The notes beneath the pieces were generated by a model. It worked only from the letters and a program-made list of their open reading frames with translations. It searched no databases and was not told where the DNA came from. Below are positions 1 to 7,843 of a stretch of DNA of 64,000 nucleotides, piece after piece. The stretch's first letter is position 1. Each line of letters opens with the position of its first letter. A program made the translations under genes and the position numbers. The stretch lies in contig CAWIIX010000005.1 in the NCBI GenBank assembly GCA_963836195.1, positions 682,001 through 746,000 of the forward strand, written 5' to 3'. Origin of the DNA: Trebonia sp963836195. GTDB lineage: Bacteria; Actinomycetota; Actinomycetes; Streptosporangiales; Streptosporangiaceae.

Positions 1-365
1 GACTCGATGATCCGCGCCGCCACCGTCAGCGCGCCCTGCTCGCCGTGCAGGAACTGGCTGAACAGCCACGACGACATGTGGTGGCTAAGCTCGTCCCGCT
101 CGGCCTGGTTCAGCTTCTCGTACTGCCGCGAGCCGTAGATCGCGGTCAGCTCCTCGCCGGTGTCCATGACGTTGGCCGGATCGACCGGCTGGTCCCAGTC
201 GATCCGCTTGGTGGCGTCCCACTGCTTGTCCTTGCCCCGCTGGTACAGGTCGAGCAGCCGCTGCCGGCCGTCGTCGTACTCCCACGAGAAGCGGGCGGCC
301 CCGCTCGCCGGCACGTCCCAGGTGTCGGTCGAGACCGGCGTCGTGTACAGATCGTAGGAGCTCAC
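1..365 (-). CDS. Ferritin-like domain protein, N-terminal part (cut by window edge)
   Basis: Reading the minus strand from a GTG at 363-365 gives a protein beginning VSSYDLYTTPVSTDTWDVP and continuing in frame to the window edge (about 121 residues). It contains FSWEYDDGRQRLLDLYQRGKDKQWD and, near the cut, FLHGEQGALTVAARIIE. These resemble actinobacterial ferritin-like/AurF-like di-iron proteins, in which Glu and His of the E-x-x-H type ligate metal; here the Glu of HGEQGA would be the first ligand. Most metal-binding helices lie beyond the window, so the function (oxygenase or other) cannot be settled. No partner gene is visible downstream; upstream it is followed by an unrelated acidic small gene on the same strand. 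Confidence 0.7.
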   Translation of the reverse strand, partial: MSSYDLYTTPVSTDTWDVPASGAARFSWEYDDGRQRLLDLYQRGKDKQWDATKRIDWDQPVDPANVMDTGEELTAIYGSRQYEKLNQAERDELSHHMSSWLFSQFLHGEQGALTVAARIIE

Positions 366-448
366 GCGTGCCTCCAGCGGGCCTCGCCAGTCGCCATCAC
401 CCTTTCCTCATTACTAGCGAGTAGCGAAGCGGAGCGCAAGGCCTCGGC

Positions 449-709
449 TCACGTTCCGGGAATTTCGTGAATCGCGGATGATTCGGCCGGCCGGTCGTCG
501 GGCTCGGCGTTCTCCCTGACCACCTCGCGGGGGTGGGTCTCGGACCAGTCGACGGCCCGCTCGCCGTCGTCATCGTCGTCCTCGTCGATCGCGAGGCCGC
601 TGTCGGGCGGGTCCTCGACGTACTGGTCGTACTCGGCGATCTCGAACTCCTGCTCGTCGTCGCCCATGTCGTCGGGGCCGGCCCCGGTCGCCCTGTCGTC
701 ACTAGTCAT
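449..709 (-). CDS. Small highly acidic hypothetical protein
   Basis: An 86-residue protein starting at ATG 707-709. It is very rich in Asp/Glu, with a run of about seven acidic residues near residue 43, and has no predicted membrane segment, Cys pair or known motif that I recognise. Third codon positions are mostly G/C, which supports a real gene rather than chance. It sits between the ferritin-like gene and marR, all on the minus strand but with 70-80 base gaps, so co-transcription is possible but unproven. Function unknown. Confidence 0.55.
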   Translation of the reverse strand: MTSDDRATGAGPDDMGDDEQEFEIAEYDQYVEDPPDSGLAIDEDDDDDGERAVDWSETHPREVVRENAEPDDRPAESSAIHEIPGT

Positions 710-779
710 GGCACCCAGTCTGCCCCAGCGGCCGCGCGGTCATGCCGGAGGTATACGGGAGTTTGCCCGGCCCGGCCGG

Positions 780-1271
780 CTAGGCGGGAGCGTCGCCGCG
801 CAGCTCGACCAGGCGGTCGCGCATGATCTGCTCCAGCTGGGTCTGGAAGCCCAGGATGAGGGCCAGCTGCTCGTCGGTGTACTGGGCCGCGGCCGCCCGC
901 CAGGCCTCGACCACCGGCGCGAAGACCGGGGCGACGTCGCGCAGCCCGCGGGTCGCGTCCAGATGGACGACGACCCGGCGTCGGTCGTGCGCGTCCCGTT
1001 CGCGGCGGACGAAGCCCGCCTCCTCGAGCCGGTCGAGTACCCCGGTGATCGACGCGGTGGTCAGCCCGGTCGCCCGGGCCAGCTCGCCCGCCGTCAGCTG
1101 GCCGCTCAGCGCCAGGATGTTCAGGCAGTTGAGGTCGGTGACGTTGATGCCGATCCGCTCGGCCGAGGCCGAGCCGAGCAGCTGCATCACCGCGCCGGAG
1201 CGGCGCAGCGCCAGCAGGAACTCGCTCTCAAGGCGCCGCCGGGCGTGGTCAGGGGAGTCAGAGTCAGCCAT
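780..1271 (-). CDS. MarR family transcriptional regulator
   Basis: A 163-residue winged-helix protein. Residues about 40-105 carry the MarR fold: NCLNILALSGQLTAGELARATGLTTASITGVLDRLEEAGFVRRERDAHDRRRV, where the second part is the recognition helix and the DxRR wing is typical of MarR repressors. The N- and C-terminal helices would form the dimer interface. It is divergent from the wHTH/hemerythrin pair at 1385, and a palindrome lies between them (1293-1321), so autoregulation and control of the neighbours are likely. The ligand is unknown. Confidence 0.88.
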   Translation of the reverse strand: MADSDSPDHARRRLESEFLLALRRSGAVMQLLGSASAERIGINVTDLNCLNILALSGQLTAGELARATGLTTASITGVLDRLEEAGFVRRERDAHDRRRVVVHLDATRGLRDVAPVFAPVVEAWRAAAAQYTDEQLALILGFQTQLEQIMRDRLVELRGDAPA

Positions 1272-1292
1272 AATCCTTCGGTTCCTTATTAA

Positions 1293-1321
1293 CTAGGAAG
1301 CCTAGACATTAGGTTTCCTAG
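1293..1321. promoter_or_regulatory. Candidate MarR operator palindrome
   Basis: Inverted repeat CTAGGAA (1293-1299) and TTCCTAG (1315-1321) with a 15-base spacer that itself contains CCTAG and TTAGG half-site-like words. It lies in the 113-base divergent intergenic region between marR (start 1271) and the gene at 1385, the usual position for a MarR site. The seen facts are the palindrome and its position; the assignment to this MarR is inference. Confidence 0.55.
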
Positions 1322-1384
1322 AGGGTAGCGTACCTAGTGTTCGCTGGTAATCAAAGGTCTAGCACAAGGACGGGGATCATCACG

Positions 1385-1912
1385 ATGACGGAGAACCAGA
1401 CGGAGACCAGGCCCGCCCCACCGGCCAAGCCCGCCATGTCGGCCGGCCAGGCGATCGGCGGGGCCCTCGGCCAGGCTCAGTCGGTGCTGGCGGGGCTACT
1501 GGTCGACAAAGTCGCGCAGGCGGGCACCGATCGCGAGACGTACCTGGCCCTGCAGCGGCTCGGTGTGCTCGGTGACGCCTCCGCCAAGGACCAGTACGTC
1601 AGTGATCTCGTCGACTGGCTCGACCTGGACCCGCGCGCAGCCACCGAGCTGGCCGACGGCCTGGTCGCATCCGGTCTCGTCACGGCCGGCCAGCAGACGG
1701 TCAAGATCGCGGACGACGGCGCGCGGCTGCGCGAGAAGATCGCCGGCTCGATCAGCGCGGTCACCGCGCCGATCTATGAGTCGCTGAGCTCATCCGACGT
1801 CGAGACGACCGTCCGTACCCTGCGCTACCTCACCACGCGGGTTCGGGCGACGAACCTCGCGGCCCCGGCCGCCCCGGCGGACCCGGCCGAGGCAACGGGA
1901 GGACGCTCGTGA
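1385..1912 (+). CDS. MarR-like winged-helix protein
   Basis: A 175-residue protein from ATG 1385 (GGGG lies about 9 bases upstream; an upstream ATG at 1337 would add 16 residues without a better ribosome site). The region LADGLVASGLVTAGQQTVKIADDGARLREKI, followed by a helix with YESLSSSDVETTVRTLRYLTTR, resembles the wing and C-terminal dimerisation helices of actinobacterial MarR proteins. The recognition helix is less clear than in the divergent MarR. Its stop overlaps the hemerythrin start by four bases, so the two are translationally coupled. Confidence 0.6.
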   Translation: MTENQTETRPAPPAKPAMSAGQAIGGALGQAQSVLAGLLVDKVAQAGTDRETYLALQRLGVLGDASAKDQYVSDLVDWLDLDPRAATELADGLVASGLVTAGQQTVKIADDGARLREKIAGSISAVTAPIYESLSSSDVETTVRTLRYLTTRVRATNLAAPAAPADPAEATGGRS

Positions 1913-2595
1913 CCGCGCGGAGCCTACCCGATCGCAGCGACGCGGCCAGGCACGGGACGGGCGACGCGGACCTGACGATCATGCTCGCCGCGCACGCGGC
2001 GTTCCGGCGCGATCTGGCGCAGCTGGCCCGGGCGGCGGCGTTCGCGGACCTGCCCGACCCGGGCCGGCGGGCCTCGGTGCAGGCCGGCTGGGAGCTGTTC
2101 AAGCGGCAACTGCACCTCCACCACGCGGCCGAGGACGCGATCGTCTGGCCCGCCCTGCGCGAGCGACTGCCGCAGAGCGACGAGGCGCAGTCGGTGCTCG
2201 ACGCGATGGAGTCCGAGCACCAGCAGATCGACCCGCTGCTGGCCGCAGTGGACGACGCCTTCGCCCGGGCCGAGGCCGGGCACCGGGCCGATGCGCGCGC
2301 GATCGGCGACGCCGCTGACGCCCTCGCCACGTCGCTGACGCTTCACCTGGCGCACGAGGAGCGCGACGGCCTGCCGCTCATCGGCGTCGCCCTCAGCGGC
2401 GCCGAGTGGCGCCGGGTGGGGTTCAGGATCGTCCGCCAGAACGGATTGTCGGCCGGCGGCGAGATGTTCGCCTGGCTGGCCGACGGGGCGGACCCCGACC
2501 TGGCCGCCGCCGCGATCGGCACGCTCCCGCCGCCCGCGCGGCTGGCCTACCGCGCCATCTGGAGGCCGCGCTACAACCGAACCTCGCGCTGGTGA
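1909..2595 (+). CDS. Hemerythrin HHE domain protein
   Basis: 228 residues from a GTG that overlaps the preceding stop (GTGA). Candidate iron-ligand motifs appear in order: MLAAHAAFRRDL near 25, LHLHHAAEDAIVWPAL near 74, ESEHQQIDPLL near 103 and LTLHLAHEERDGLPLI near 145. This His/Glu pattern is that of the hemerythrin/HHE four-helix bundle, which binds a di-iron centre and O2 or NO. The C-terminal 70 residues are outside the bundle. Coupling to a MarR-type gene suggests redox or NO sensing or handling. It converges on kdpE with only two bases between the stops. Confidence 0.82.
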   Translation: MTARSLPDRSDAARHGTGDADLTIMLAAHAAFRRDLAQLARAAAFADLPDPGRRASVQAGWELFKRQLHLHHAAEDAIVWPALRERLPQSDEAQSVLDAMESEHQQIDPLLAAVDDAFARAEAGHRADARAIGDAADALATSLTLHLAHEERDGLPLIGVALSGAEWRRVGFRIVRQNGLSAGGEMFAWLADGADPDLAAAAIGTLPPPARLAYRAIWRPRYNRTSRW

Positions 2596-2597
2596 AG

Positions 2598-3272
2598 CTA
2601 GGCCTGGAAGCGGTAGCCCATGCCCGGCTCGGTGAGCAGGTAGCGGGGGCGGGAGGGCTCGGGCTCCAGCTTGCGGCGGAGCTGGGCGATGTAGACCCGC
2701 AGGTAGTTGGACTCTGAGCCGTAGGACGGGCCCCAGACGTCCTGCAGCAGCTGTTTCTGGGTGATCAGGCGGCCCCGGCTGCGGGCCAGGATCTCGAGCA
2801 GCTGCCACTCGGTCGGGGTCAGCCGGACGTCCGCGCCGTCCCTGACGACCCGCTTGGCGGCCAGGTCGACGGTGAAGTCGGGGGTGGTGACGACCGGCTC
2901 GTCCGGGGCCGGGGCGGACCGGCGGACCGCCGCCCGCAGGCGCGCGAGCAGCTCGTCCATGCCGAACGGCTTGGTCACGTAGTCGTCGGCGCCGGCGTCG
3001 AGGGCCGCCACCTTCTGCGGCTCGGCTCCCCAGACGGACAAGACGATGATCGGCGTCGTCGACCAGCCGCGGACCCCGTGGATGACCTCGGTCCCGTCCA
3101 TGTCGGGCAGGCCGAGGTCGAGGATCACCGCGTCGGGCCGCTCCCGCGAGACCGCCAGCAGCCCCGACGCGCCGTCGCCGGCGGTGGATACCTCGTAGTT
3201 GCGGGCGGTCAGGTTGATCCGCAGCGCCCGCAGGATCGACGGCTCGTCGTCGATCACGAGCACCTTCGTCAC
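2598..3272 (-). CDS. kdpE: KdpE-type response regulator (OmpR family)
   Basis: 224 residues. The receiver domain (1-120) shows the acidic pair in VIDDEPS, phospho-acceptor Asp in VILDLGLPDMDG, Thr/Ser switch in IIVLSVWG and the conserved Lys in YVTKPFG. The C-terminal winged helix (about 130-222) has the OmpR-family pattern RLTPTEWQLLEILARSRG and YLRVYIAQLRRKLEPEPSRPRYLLTEPGMGYRF. The RRKLEP / EPGMGYRF ending is characteristic of KdpE. It overlaps the kdpD stop/start by four bases. No kdpFABC pump genes are in the window; the adjacent permeases are likelier local targets. Confidence 0.88.
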   Translation of the reverse strand: MTKVLVIDDEPSILRALRINLTARNYEVSTAGDGASGLLAVSRERPDAVILDLGLPDMDGTEVIHGVRGWSTTPIIVLSVWGAEPQKVAALDAGADDYVTKPFGMDELLARLRAAVRRSAPAPDEPVVTTPDFTVDLAAKRVVRDGADVRLTPTEWQLLEILARSRGRLITQKQLLQDVWGPSYGSESNYLRVYIAQLRRKLEPEPSRPRYLLTEPGMGYRFQA

Positions 3273-5140
3273 TGGTCGGCCCCCAGGGCGGCGGGCACGT
3301 CGCTGGTGAGGGCGGGCATCCTCACCCGGATGGTGAGTCCGCCGCCCGGGGTGTCGATCGCGACGATCGAGCCGCCCATCGCCTCGGCGAACCCCTTGGC
3401 GACGGCGAGCCCGAGCCCGACCCCGGGCGACCGCTCGTCCAGCCGGGCGAACGGCTCGAAGATCCGCTCCTTGAGCTCGGCCGGGACACCGCAGCCGTGG
3501 TCGATCACGTCGAGGACCACCCGGTCGCCGTCCTCGCGGGCGCGCAGCGACGGCCGCTGATCGGGCGGCGAGTGCCGCAGCGCGTTGGAGAACAGGTTGG
3601 CGAACACCCGCTCGAGCAGCCCGGGATCGGCCCGGACCAGGGGCAGGTCGTCGGGGACGACGATGAGCATCTGATCGGCGTCGTCCAGTCCGCGCAGCGC
3701 CACCGGGGCGACCTCGTCGATCGCGGTCGCGCGCAGGAACGGCGCCAGCGACCCGGCCTGCAGGCGGCTCATGTCGAGCAGGTTGCCGACCAGAGCGTCG
3801 AGCCGGTCGGCGTTCTGCTCGATGTTGGCCAGCAGCTCCGCCTCGTCCTCGGGCGACCAGCTGACGTCGGTCTGCCGCAGGCTCGACACGCTCGCCTTGA
3901 TCGAGGCGAGCGGGGTGCGAAGGTCGTGGCTGACCGCGCGGAGCAGGGCGGTCCGCATCCGGTCGCCCTCGGCCAGCGCCTCGGCCTGGGCGGCCTGGGT
4001 CCGCAGCCGGGCGCGGTCGAGGGCCGCGACCGCCTGGGCCGTGTACCCGGCCAGGAGCGACGTAGTGGCGCTGGCGGCCTGCCCGTTGACCTCGAGGGCG
4101 AGGTCGGGGCGGACCTCGAACCGAAGGGTGGTCGCGCCCGGTTCCTGAGCGCCGCTCGACGCCACCATGATCCAGCGGCTGCTGACCCGCTCCAGGAGCT
4201 GCGCGTGACCGCCGTGACTGCTGGTCAGGTGATCAAGCACGTCGTCCGGGGTGTCCGCCCCGCCGAGCACGGTCTGGGCCAGGCCGAGCAGCGACTCGGT
4301 CTCGCGGGCGCTGCGCGACGCGTCCGCCTCGCGCCGCGCGGCCAGGTGGACCACGCTGCTGACCGCGACCGCGACGGTGACGAACAGCACCAGCGCGAGC
4401 AGGTTCCTCGGCTCGGCGATCGTGAACGTGTGCAGCGGCTCGGTGAAGTACCAGTTCAGCAGCAGGCAGGCGGCCACGGCGGCGAACACCCCGGGCCAGA
4501 AGCCGCCGACGACGGTGGCCGCCACTACCAGCACCAGGTAGATCAGCAGGTCGTCGGAGAGGTCGAGCCGCGAGCCGAAGGACGAAAGCAGCGCGGTCAG
4601 CGCGGGCAGGCCGACGGCCGCGATCGTGCCGCCGGCCAGCTGCCGGCGGAGATCGATGCCGCTTTCGCGCCGTCTGTCCACAGTCTCTAGTTTTACCCGC
4701 GCCGACCACTGTCGCACTACCGCTCCGGCAACGGCCCCGCCCACCGCGACCAGGGCCAGCGTTATCGCCGCCCGCGAGGCGACCGTTCCGGTGAGCCGCA
4801 GGTCGGCGTAAGGCGGGCGGGAGAACCCGACGGCGGTCAGCCAGGCGATGACGGCGAGCGGCGCCGCCGCGGTCGGCTCGGACACCGGGGCGAGCGCCCC
4901 CACCACGACCGCACAGCAGATCAGCACCCCGGTCGAGTCGAGGCGGCCGTGCAGGCCGGCCGCGACCGTGCCGATCGCGAGCAGGGCGGCGAACCCGGCC
5001 GGCAGCACGTACGGCGCGGGCAGGCCGCGACGCCACGGCGGTCGCGCGCGCGGGTCCGAGTGCGGTCCGTAACCATGCGGTCCGCGCCCGGGCCACGTCC
5101 CTGCCACGGAATGCCTACTTCCAGTCATCGTGCTTGCCAT
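3269..5140 (-). CDS. KdpD-like sensor histidine kinase lacking the N-terminal KdpD domain
   Basis: 623 residues against about 850 for classical KdpD: the N-terminal ATP-binding KdpD/USP part is absent. What remains is a membrane region with the DUF4118 signature NWYFTEPLHTFTIAEPRNLL near 230-250, a GAF-like linker, HisKA with HDLRTPLASIKAS (His near 405), and HATPase with N box LFSNALRHSP, DHGCGVP and GVGLGLAVAKG. There are two blocks of hydrophobic segments, 45-140 and 175-265. It is co-transcribed with and overlaps kdpE. Truncated KdpD-DUF4118 kinases are common in actinobacteria. The stimulus is unknown, plausibly ionic or turgor-related given the neighbours. Confidence 0.85.
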   Translation of the reverse strand: MASTMTGSRHSVAGTWPGRGPHGYGPHSDPRARPPWRRGLPAPYVLPAGFAALLAIGTVAAGLHGRLDSTGVLICCAVVVGALAPVSEPTAAAPLAVIAWLTAVGFSRPPYADLRLTGTVASRAAITLALVAVGGAVAGAVVRQWSARVKLETVDRRRESGIDLRRQLAGGTIAAVGLPALTALLSSFGSRLDLSDDLLIYLVLVVAATVVGGFWPGVFAAVAACLLLNWYFTEPLHTFTIAEPRNLLALVLFVTVAVAVSSVVHLAARREADASRSARETESLLGLAQTVLGGADTPDDVLDHLTSSHGGHAQLLERVSSRWIMVASSGAQEPGATTLRFEVRPDLALEVNGQAASATTSLLAGYTAQAVAALDRARLRTQAAQAEALAEGDRMRTALLRAVSHDLRTPLASIKASVSSLRQTDVSWSPEDEAELLANIEQNADRLDALVGNLLDMSRLQAGSLAPFLRATAIDEVAPVALRGLDDADQMLIVVPDDLPLVRADPGLLERVFANLFSNALRHSPPDQRPSLRAREDGDRVVLDVIDHGCGVPAELKERIFEPFARLDERSPGVGLGLAVAKGFAEAMGGSIVAIDTPGGGLTIRVRMPALTSDVPAALGADQ

Positions 5141-5184
5141 TTGAACCCCTGTTGCCCCCTCTCGCGGCCGATCTTGATGAATCC

Positions 5185-5212
5185 TTAACGCGCTGCTCAG
5201 GAGGATTAACGC
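5185..5212. promoter_or_regulatory. Pair of TTAACGC direct repeats upstream of permease 1
   Basis: TTAACGC at 5185-5191 and again at 5206-5212, start-to-start distance 21 bases, about two helical turns. The region is the divergent promoter area between kdpD (start 5140) and the permease at 5404. OmpR-family regulators bind direct repeats on one DNA face, so this is a candidate KdpE site. The assignment is inference. Confidence 0.3.
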
Positions 5213-5321
5213 AGCCCTTGCGGTGATCTGGTACGCCAGCGCCTAACGTGAAACCCGCTATGAGACAGACACCCGCCATTCCCCCCGTCGCGGTACCGCC
5301 CGAAGGCCCCCGAGGGCATGA

Positions 5322-5360
5322 ATTCTTCCCCTGATTGTTACTCAGCGTCAGGGGAAGAAT
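5322..5360. promoter_or_regulatory. Perfect 13-bp inverted repeat in permease 1 leader
   Basis: ATTCTTCCCCTGA (5322-5334) and its exact complement TCAGGGGAAGAAT (5348-5360) flank a 13-base spacer. The repeat sits 43 bases before the GTG at 5404 and is AT-richer than its surroundings. It could be an RNA stem-loop in the mRNA leader or a dimeric repressor site. It lacks a T-run after it on the plus strand, so it is not a classic terminator for that strand. Confidence 0.5.
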
Positions 5361-5403
5361 GGCGGTCAGAAGGCCGCGAGGCGGCGGATGGGGGCGGTAG
5401 CTA

Positions 5404-7827
5404 GTGGCCGACGAGACAGCCAGCTTCGGCCTGCCCGGCACCCGGCTGCCGGAGACGTTCGGCTACGCGCTCAAGCGGAAGCTCCTCGGCCCGCCGCTCG
5501 TCAACGAGCAGCTTTCATCGGAGCGGCTGTCCCGGCCACTCGCGCTCGGCGTGCTCTCCTGCGACGGCATCTCGTCGGCCGCCTACGGCACCGAGGAAAT
5601 GCTGATCGAAATGGTCCAGGTCGTCGGCCTGGCCGCGTTCACGCTGATCCTGCCGATGACGCTGGTCGTGCTGGCCGGCATCGCGCTGGTCGTGCTCTCC
5701 TACCGCGAGGTCGTCTCCGTTTACACCCGGGCCGGCGGCTCCTACGTCGTGGCGAGGGAGAACTTCGGCCCGCGAGTCGCCCAGGTGGCGGCGGTGGCGC
5801 TGCTCATCGACTACACGGTGACCGTCGCGGTGCAGACGGCGGCGGGCAGCGCCGCCATCGTCTCCGCGTTCCCGCAGCTGGCGAACATCCCGGTGATCGG
5901 GTCGAACATCCTGGTCTTCATCTCCGTGATCGCCGTGCTGATCATGTGCTACGTCAACCTGCGCGGCATCCGGGAGGCGGGCCGGGCATTCGCGCTGCCG
6001 ACCTACCTGTTCTCCGTTTCCGTCGCGGCGATGATCGTCTTCGGCCTGTATCGCGAGGTATTCGGCGGCGGGCTGCCGATGGTGGGCAAGTACCCGGGTC
6101 CCATCTACGCGTTCGGGCACAGCACCGAGGGCCTGATCTCCGTCGGGATGATCTACATGCTGGCGAAGGCCTTCGCCAACGGCGGATCGTCGCTGACCGG
6201 CATCGAGGCGGTCTCCAATGCGGTCGGCGCGCTTCAACCGCCGGAGGGCCGCAACGCGCGGCAGATCCTCGTCACGCAAGGCTCGATCGTCGCGTTCCTG
6301 ATCGCGGGCATCTCCTGGCTGGCGCACATCACCCATGCCACCCCCTACATCGCCGGCTTCCCGACGGTGCTTGCGCAGGAGGCCAACGTGGTCTTCGGCA
6401 GCGGCGGGCACTTCATGTACTTCGTGGTGCAGGCGGCGACCGCGCTGATCCTGTTCACCGGCGGTAATACGAGCTTCAGCGGGTTCCCCTACCTGGCCAG
6501 CTTCGTCGCCGCGGACTCGTTTCTCCCCCGCTGGCTCACCAAGCGCGGGCACCGCCTGGCGCTGTCCAACGGCATCATCGTGCTCACGGTGGTCTCGCTG
6601 GGCCTGCTGGTCGCCACCCGCGCCGTGGTCAACGGGCTGATCCCGTTCTACGCGATCGGCGTCTTCACCGGATTCACGATGGCCGGCTTCGGCATGGCCA
6701 GGTACCACAAGCGGGTGAAGGAGCGGGGCTGGCGACGCCGCCGGGTCATCAACGTGACCGCCGCCATCTACACCGCACTGGTCGTGGTCATCTTCGCGGT
6801 GGTGAAGTTCACCGAGGGCGCCTGGCTGATCGTCATCGTCTTCCCGGTGCTGGTCTACCTGCTGATCAGGCTCAACCGGGAGTACCGGCTGGAGGCCGAG
6901 ATCCTGGAGAACATCGGGGACCGACGAGACGCGGGCATCGCGCCGAGGCAGCCGAACTACCGCCGCCGGGTGGTGCTGATCTTCGTCGACGACGTCGACC
7001 TGGCGACGTTCGCCGCCATCAGGTACGCGCGGGGGCTGCGGCCGACCACGTTGCGGGCGGTGCACTTCGTCATCGACAGCGCCCAGGCGGAGGCGCTGCG
7101 CGAGCAGTGGGTCAGGTACGGCCAGGACATCCCGCTGGAGATGATCGACACCCCGGACCGCCGGCTGACCCGCGCCTCGCTCGAACTGGTCAGCCGCGAG
7201 GCCGAGGCCCCGGGCACCCAGGTCACGGTGGTGCTGCCGAGGCGCGGCTACGCCCTGCTGCTGGGGCGGCTGCTGCACGACCGCACCGCGGACAAGATCG
7301 CCTCGGTGATCAGCCAGGTGCCGGACTCGGCCGCCACCATCATCCCCTTCGACGTGGAGAGCCGGGTTCACCTGCTGCACGCCAGGAACGCCGCTCAGCT
7401 GGCCGCCACCGACCACGCCCAGACGGGCGGGGACCAGGTGGAACCAGGGTCCGTTCGGGAGAAGGAGAAGGGGCAGCCGACCGCAGCAGGCACCCGGCCG
7501 CAGCGCGCCACCGTCGCACCGCCCGCCGTCCCCCCGAACACGGCCGCCAACGGGGTGACCAGCATCGCCGCGCTCGAGAAGGCGCGCAAGGCGACCATCG
7601 AGGGCCGGGTCAGCTCGGTCGAGATCCGCCCGGTCGAGAACAGCTGCGTGTTCGAGACCACGATCGCCGACGGCACCGGCTCGCTGACGGCGATGTTCTA
7701 CGGGCGGACCCATATCCCCGGGTTCGAGCCGGGGGTACGGGTTCGCCTCGACGGCAAGGTGTCCATGCGCAGCGGCGGGCCGGCCATGATCAACCCGGCT
7801 TACGAGCTGCTGGCGAAGGGTGAGTGA
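5404..7827 (+). CDS. APC-superfamily (KimA-like) permease with C-terminal OB-fold-like domain
   Basis: 807 residues from GTG 5404 with GGGGGCGG about 8 bases upstream. Residues about 45-480 form around 12 membrane helices of the APC fold, with conserved GVLSCDGISSAAYG, VLSYREVVSVYTRAGGSYVV and FANGGSSLTGIEAVSNAV, all seen in the KUP/KimA-like branch that imports K+. Residues 520-670 are a cytoplasmic USP-like alpha/beta domain (VVLIFVDDVDLATFAAIRYA). After a Pro/Ala linker, residues about 715-805 (ATIEGRVSSVEIRP, TGSLTAMFYGRTHIPGFEPG) resemble an OB fold of nucleic-acid-binding type. Substrate K+ is inferred from the subfamily and the nearby KdpDE pair. It converges on a paralogue 16 bases downstream. 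Confidence 0.82.
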   Translation: MADETASFGLPGTRLPETFGYALKRKLLGPPLVNEQLSSERLSRPLALGVLSCDGISSAAYGTEEMLIEMVQVVGLAAFTLILPMTLVVLAGIALVVLSYREVVSVYTRAGGSYVVARENFGPRVAQVAAVALLIDYTVTVAVQTAAGSAAIVSAFPQLANIPVIGSNILVFISVIAVLIMCYVNLRGIREAGRAFALPTYLFSVSVAAMIVFGLYREVFGGGLPMVGKYPGPIYAFGHSTEGLISVGMIYMLAKAFANGGSSLTGIEAVSNAVGALQPPEGRNARQILVTQGSIVAFLIAGISWLAHITHATPYIAGFPTVLAQEANVVFGSGGHFMYFVVQAATALILFTGGNTSFSGFPYLASFVAADSFLPRWLTKRGHRLALSNGIIVLTVVSLGLLVATRAVVNGLIPFYAIGVFTGFTMAGFGMARYHKRVKERGWRRRRVINVTAAIYTALVVVIFAVVKFTEGAWLIVIVFPVLVYLLIRLNREYRLEAEILENIGDRRDAGIAPRQPNYRRRVVLIFVDDVDLATFAAIRYARGLRPTTLRAVHFVIDSAQAEALREQWVRYGQDIPLEMIDTPDRRLTRASLELVSREAEAPGTQVTVVLPRRGYALLLGRLLHDRTADKIASVISQVPDSAATIIPFDVESRVHLLHARNAAQLAATDHAQTGGDQVEPGSVREKEKGQPTAAGTRPQRATVAPPAVPPNTAANGVTSIAALEKARKATIEGRVSSVEIRPVENSCVFETTIADGTGSLTAMFYGRTHIPGFEPGVRVRLDGKVSMRSGGPAMINPAYELLAKGE

Positions 7828-7843
7828 GCGGCCCCGGGCGGAC

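Noticed and set aside
5141..5403. ydaO-type c-di-AMP riboswitch upstream of permease 1
   Set aside because: The region is short and I could not match the conserved core; only an isolated inverted repeat is present.
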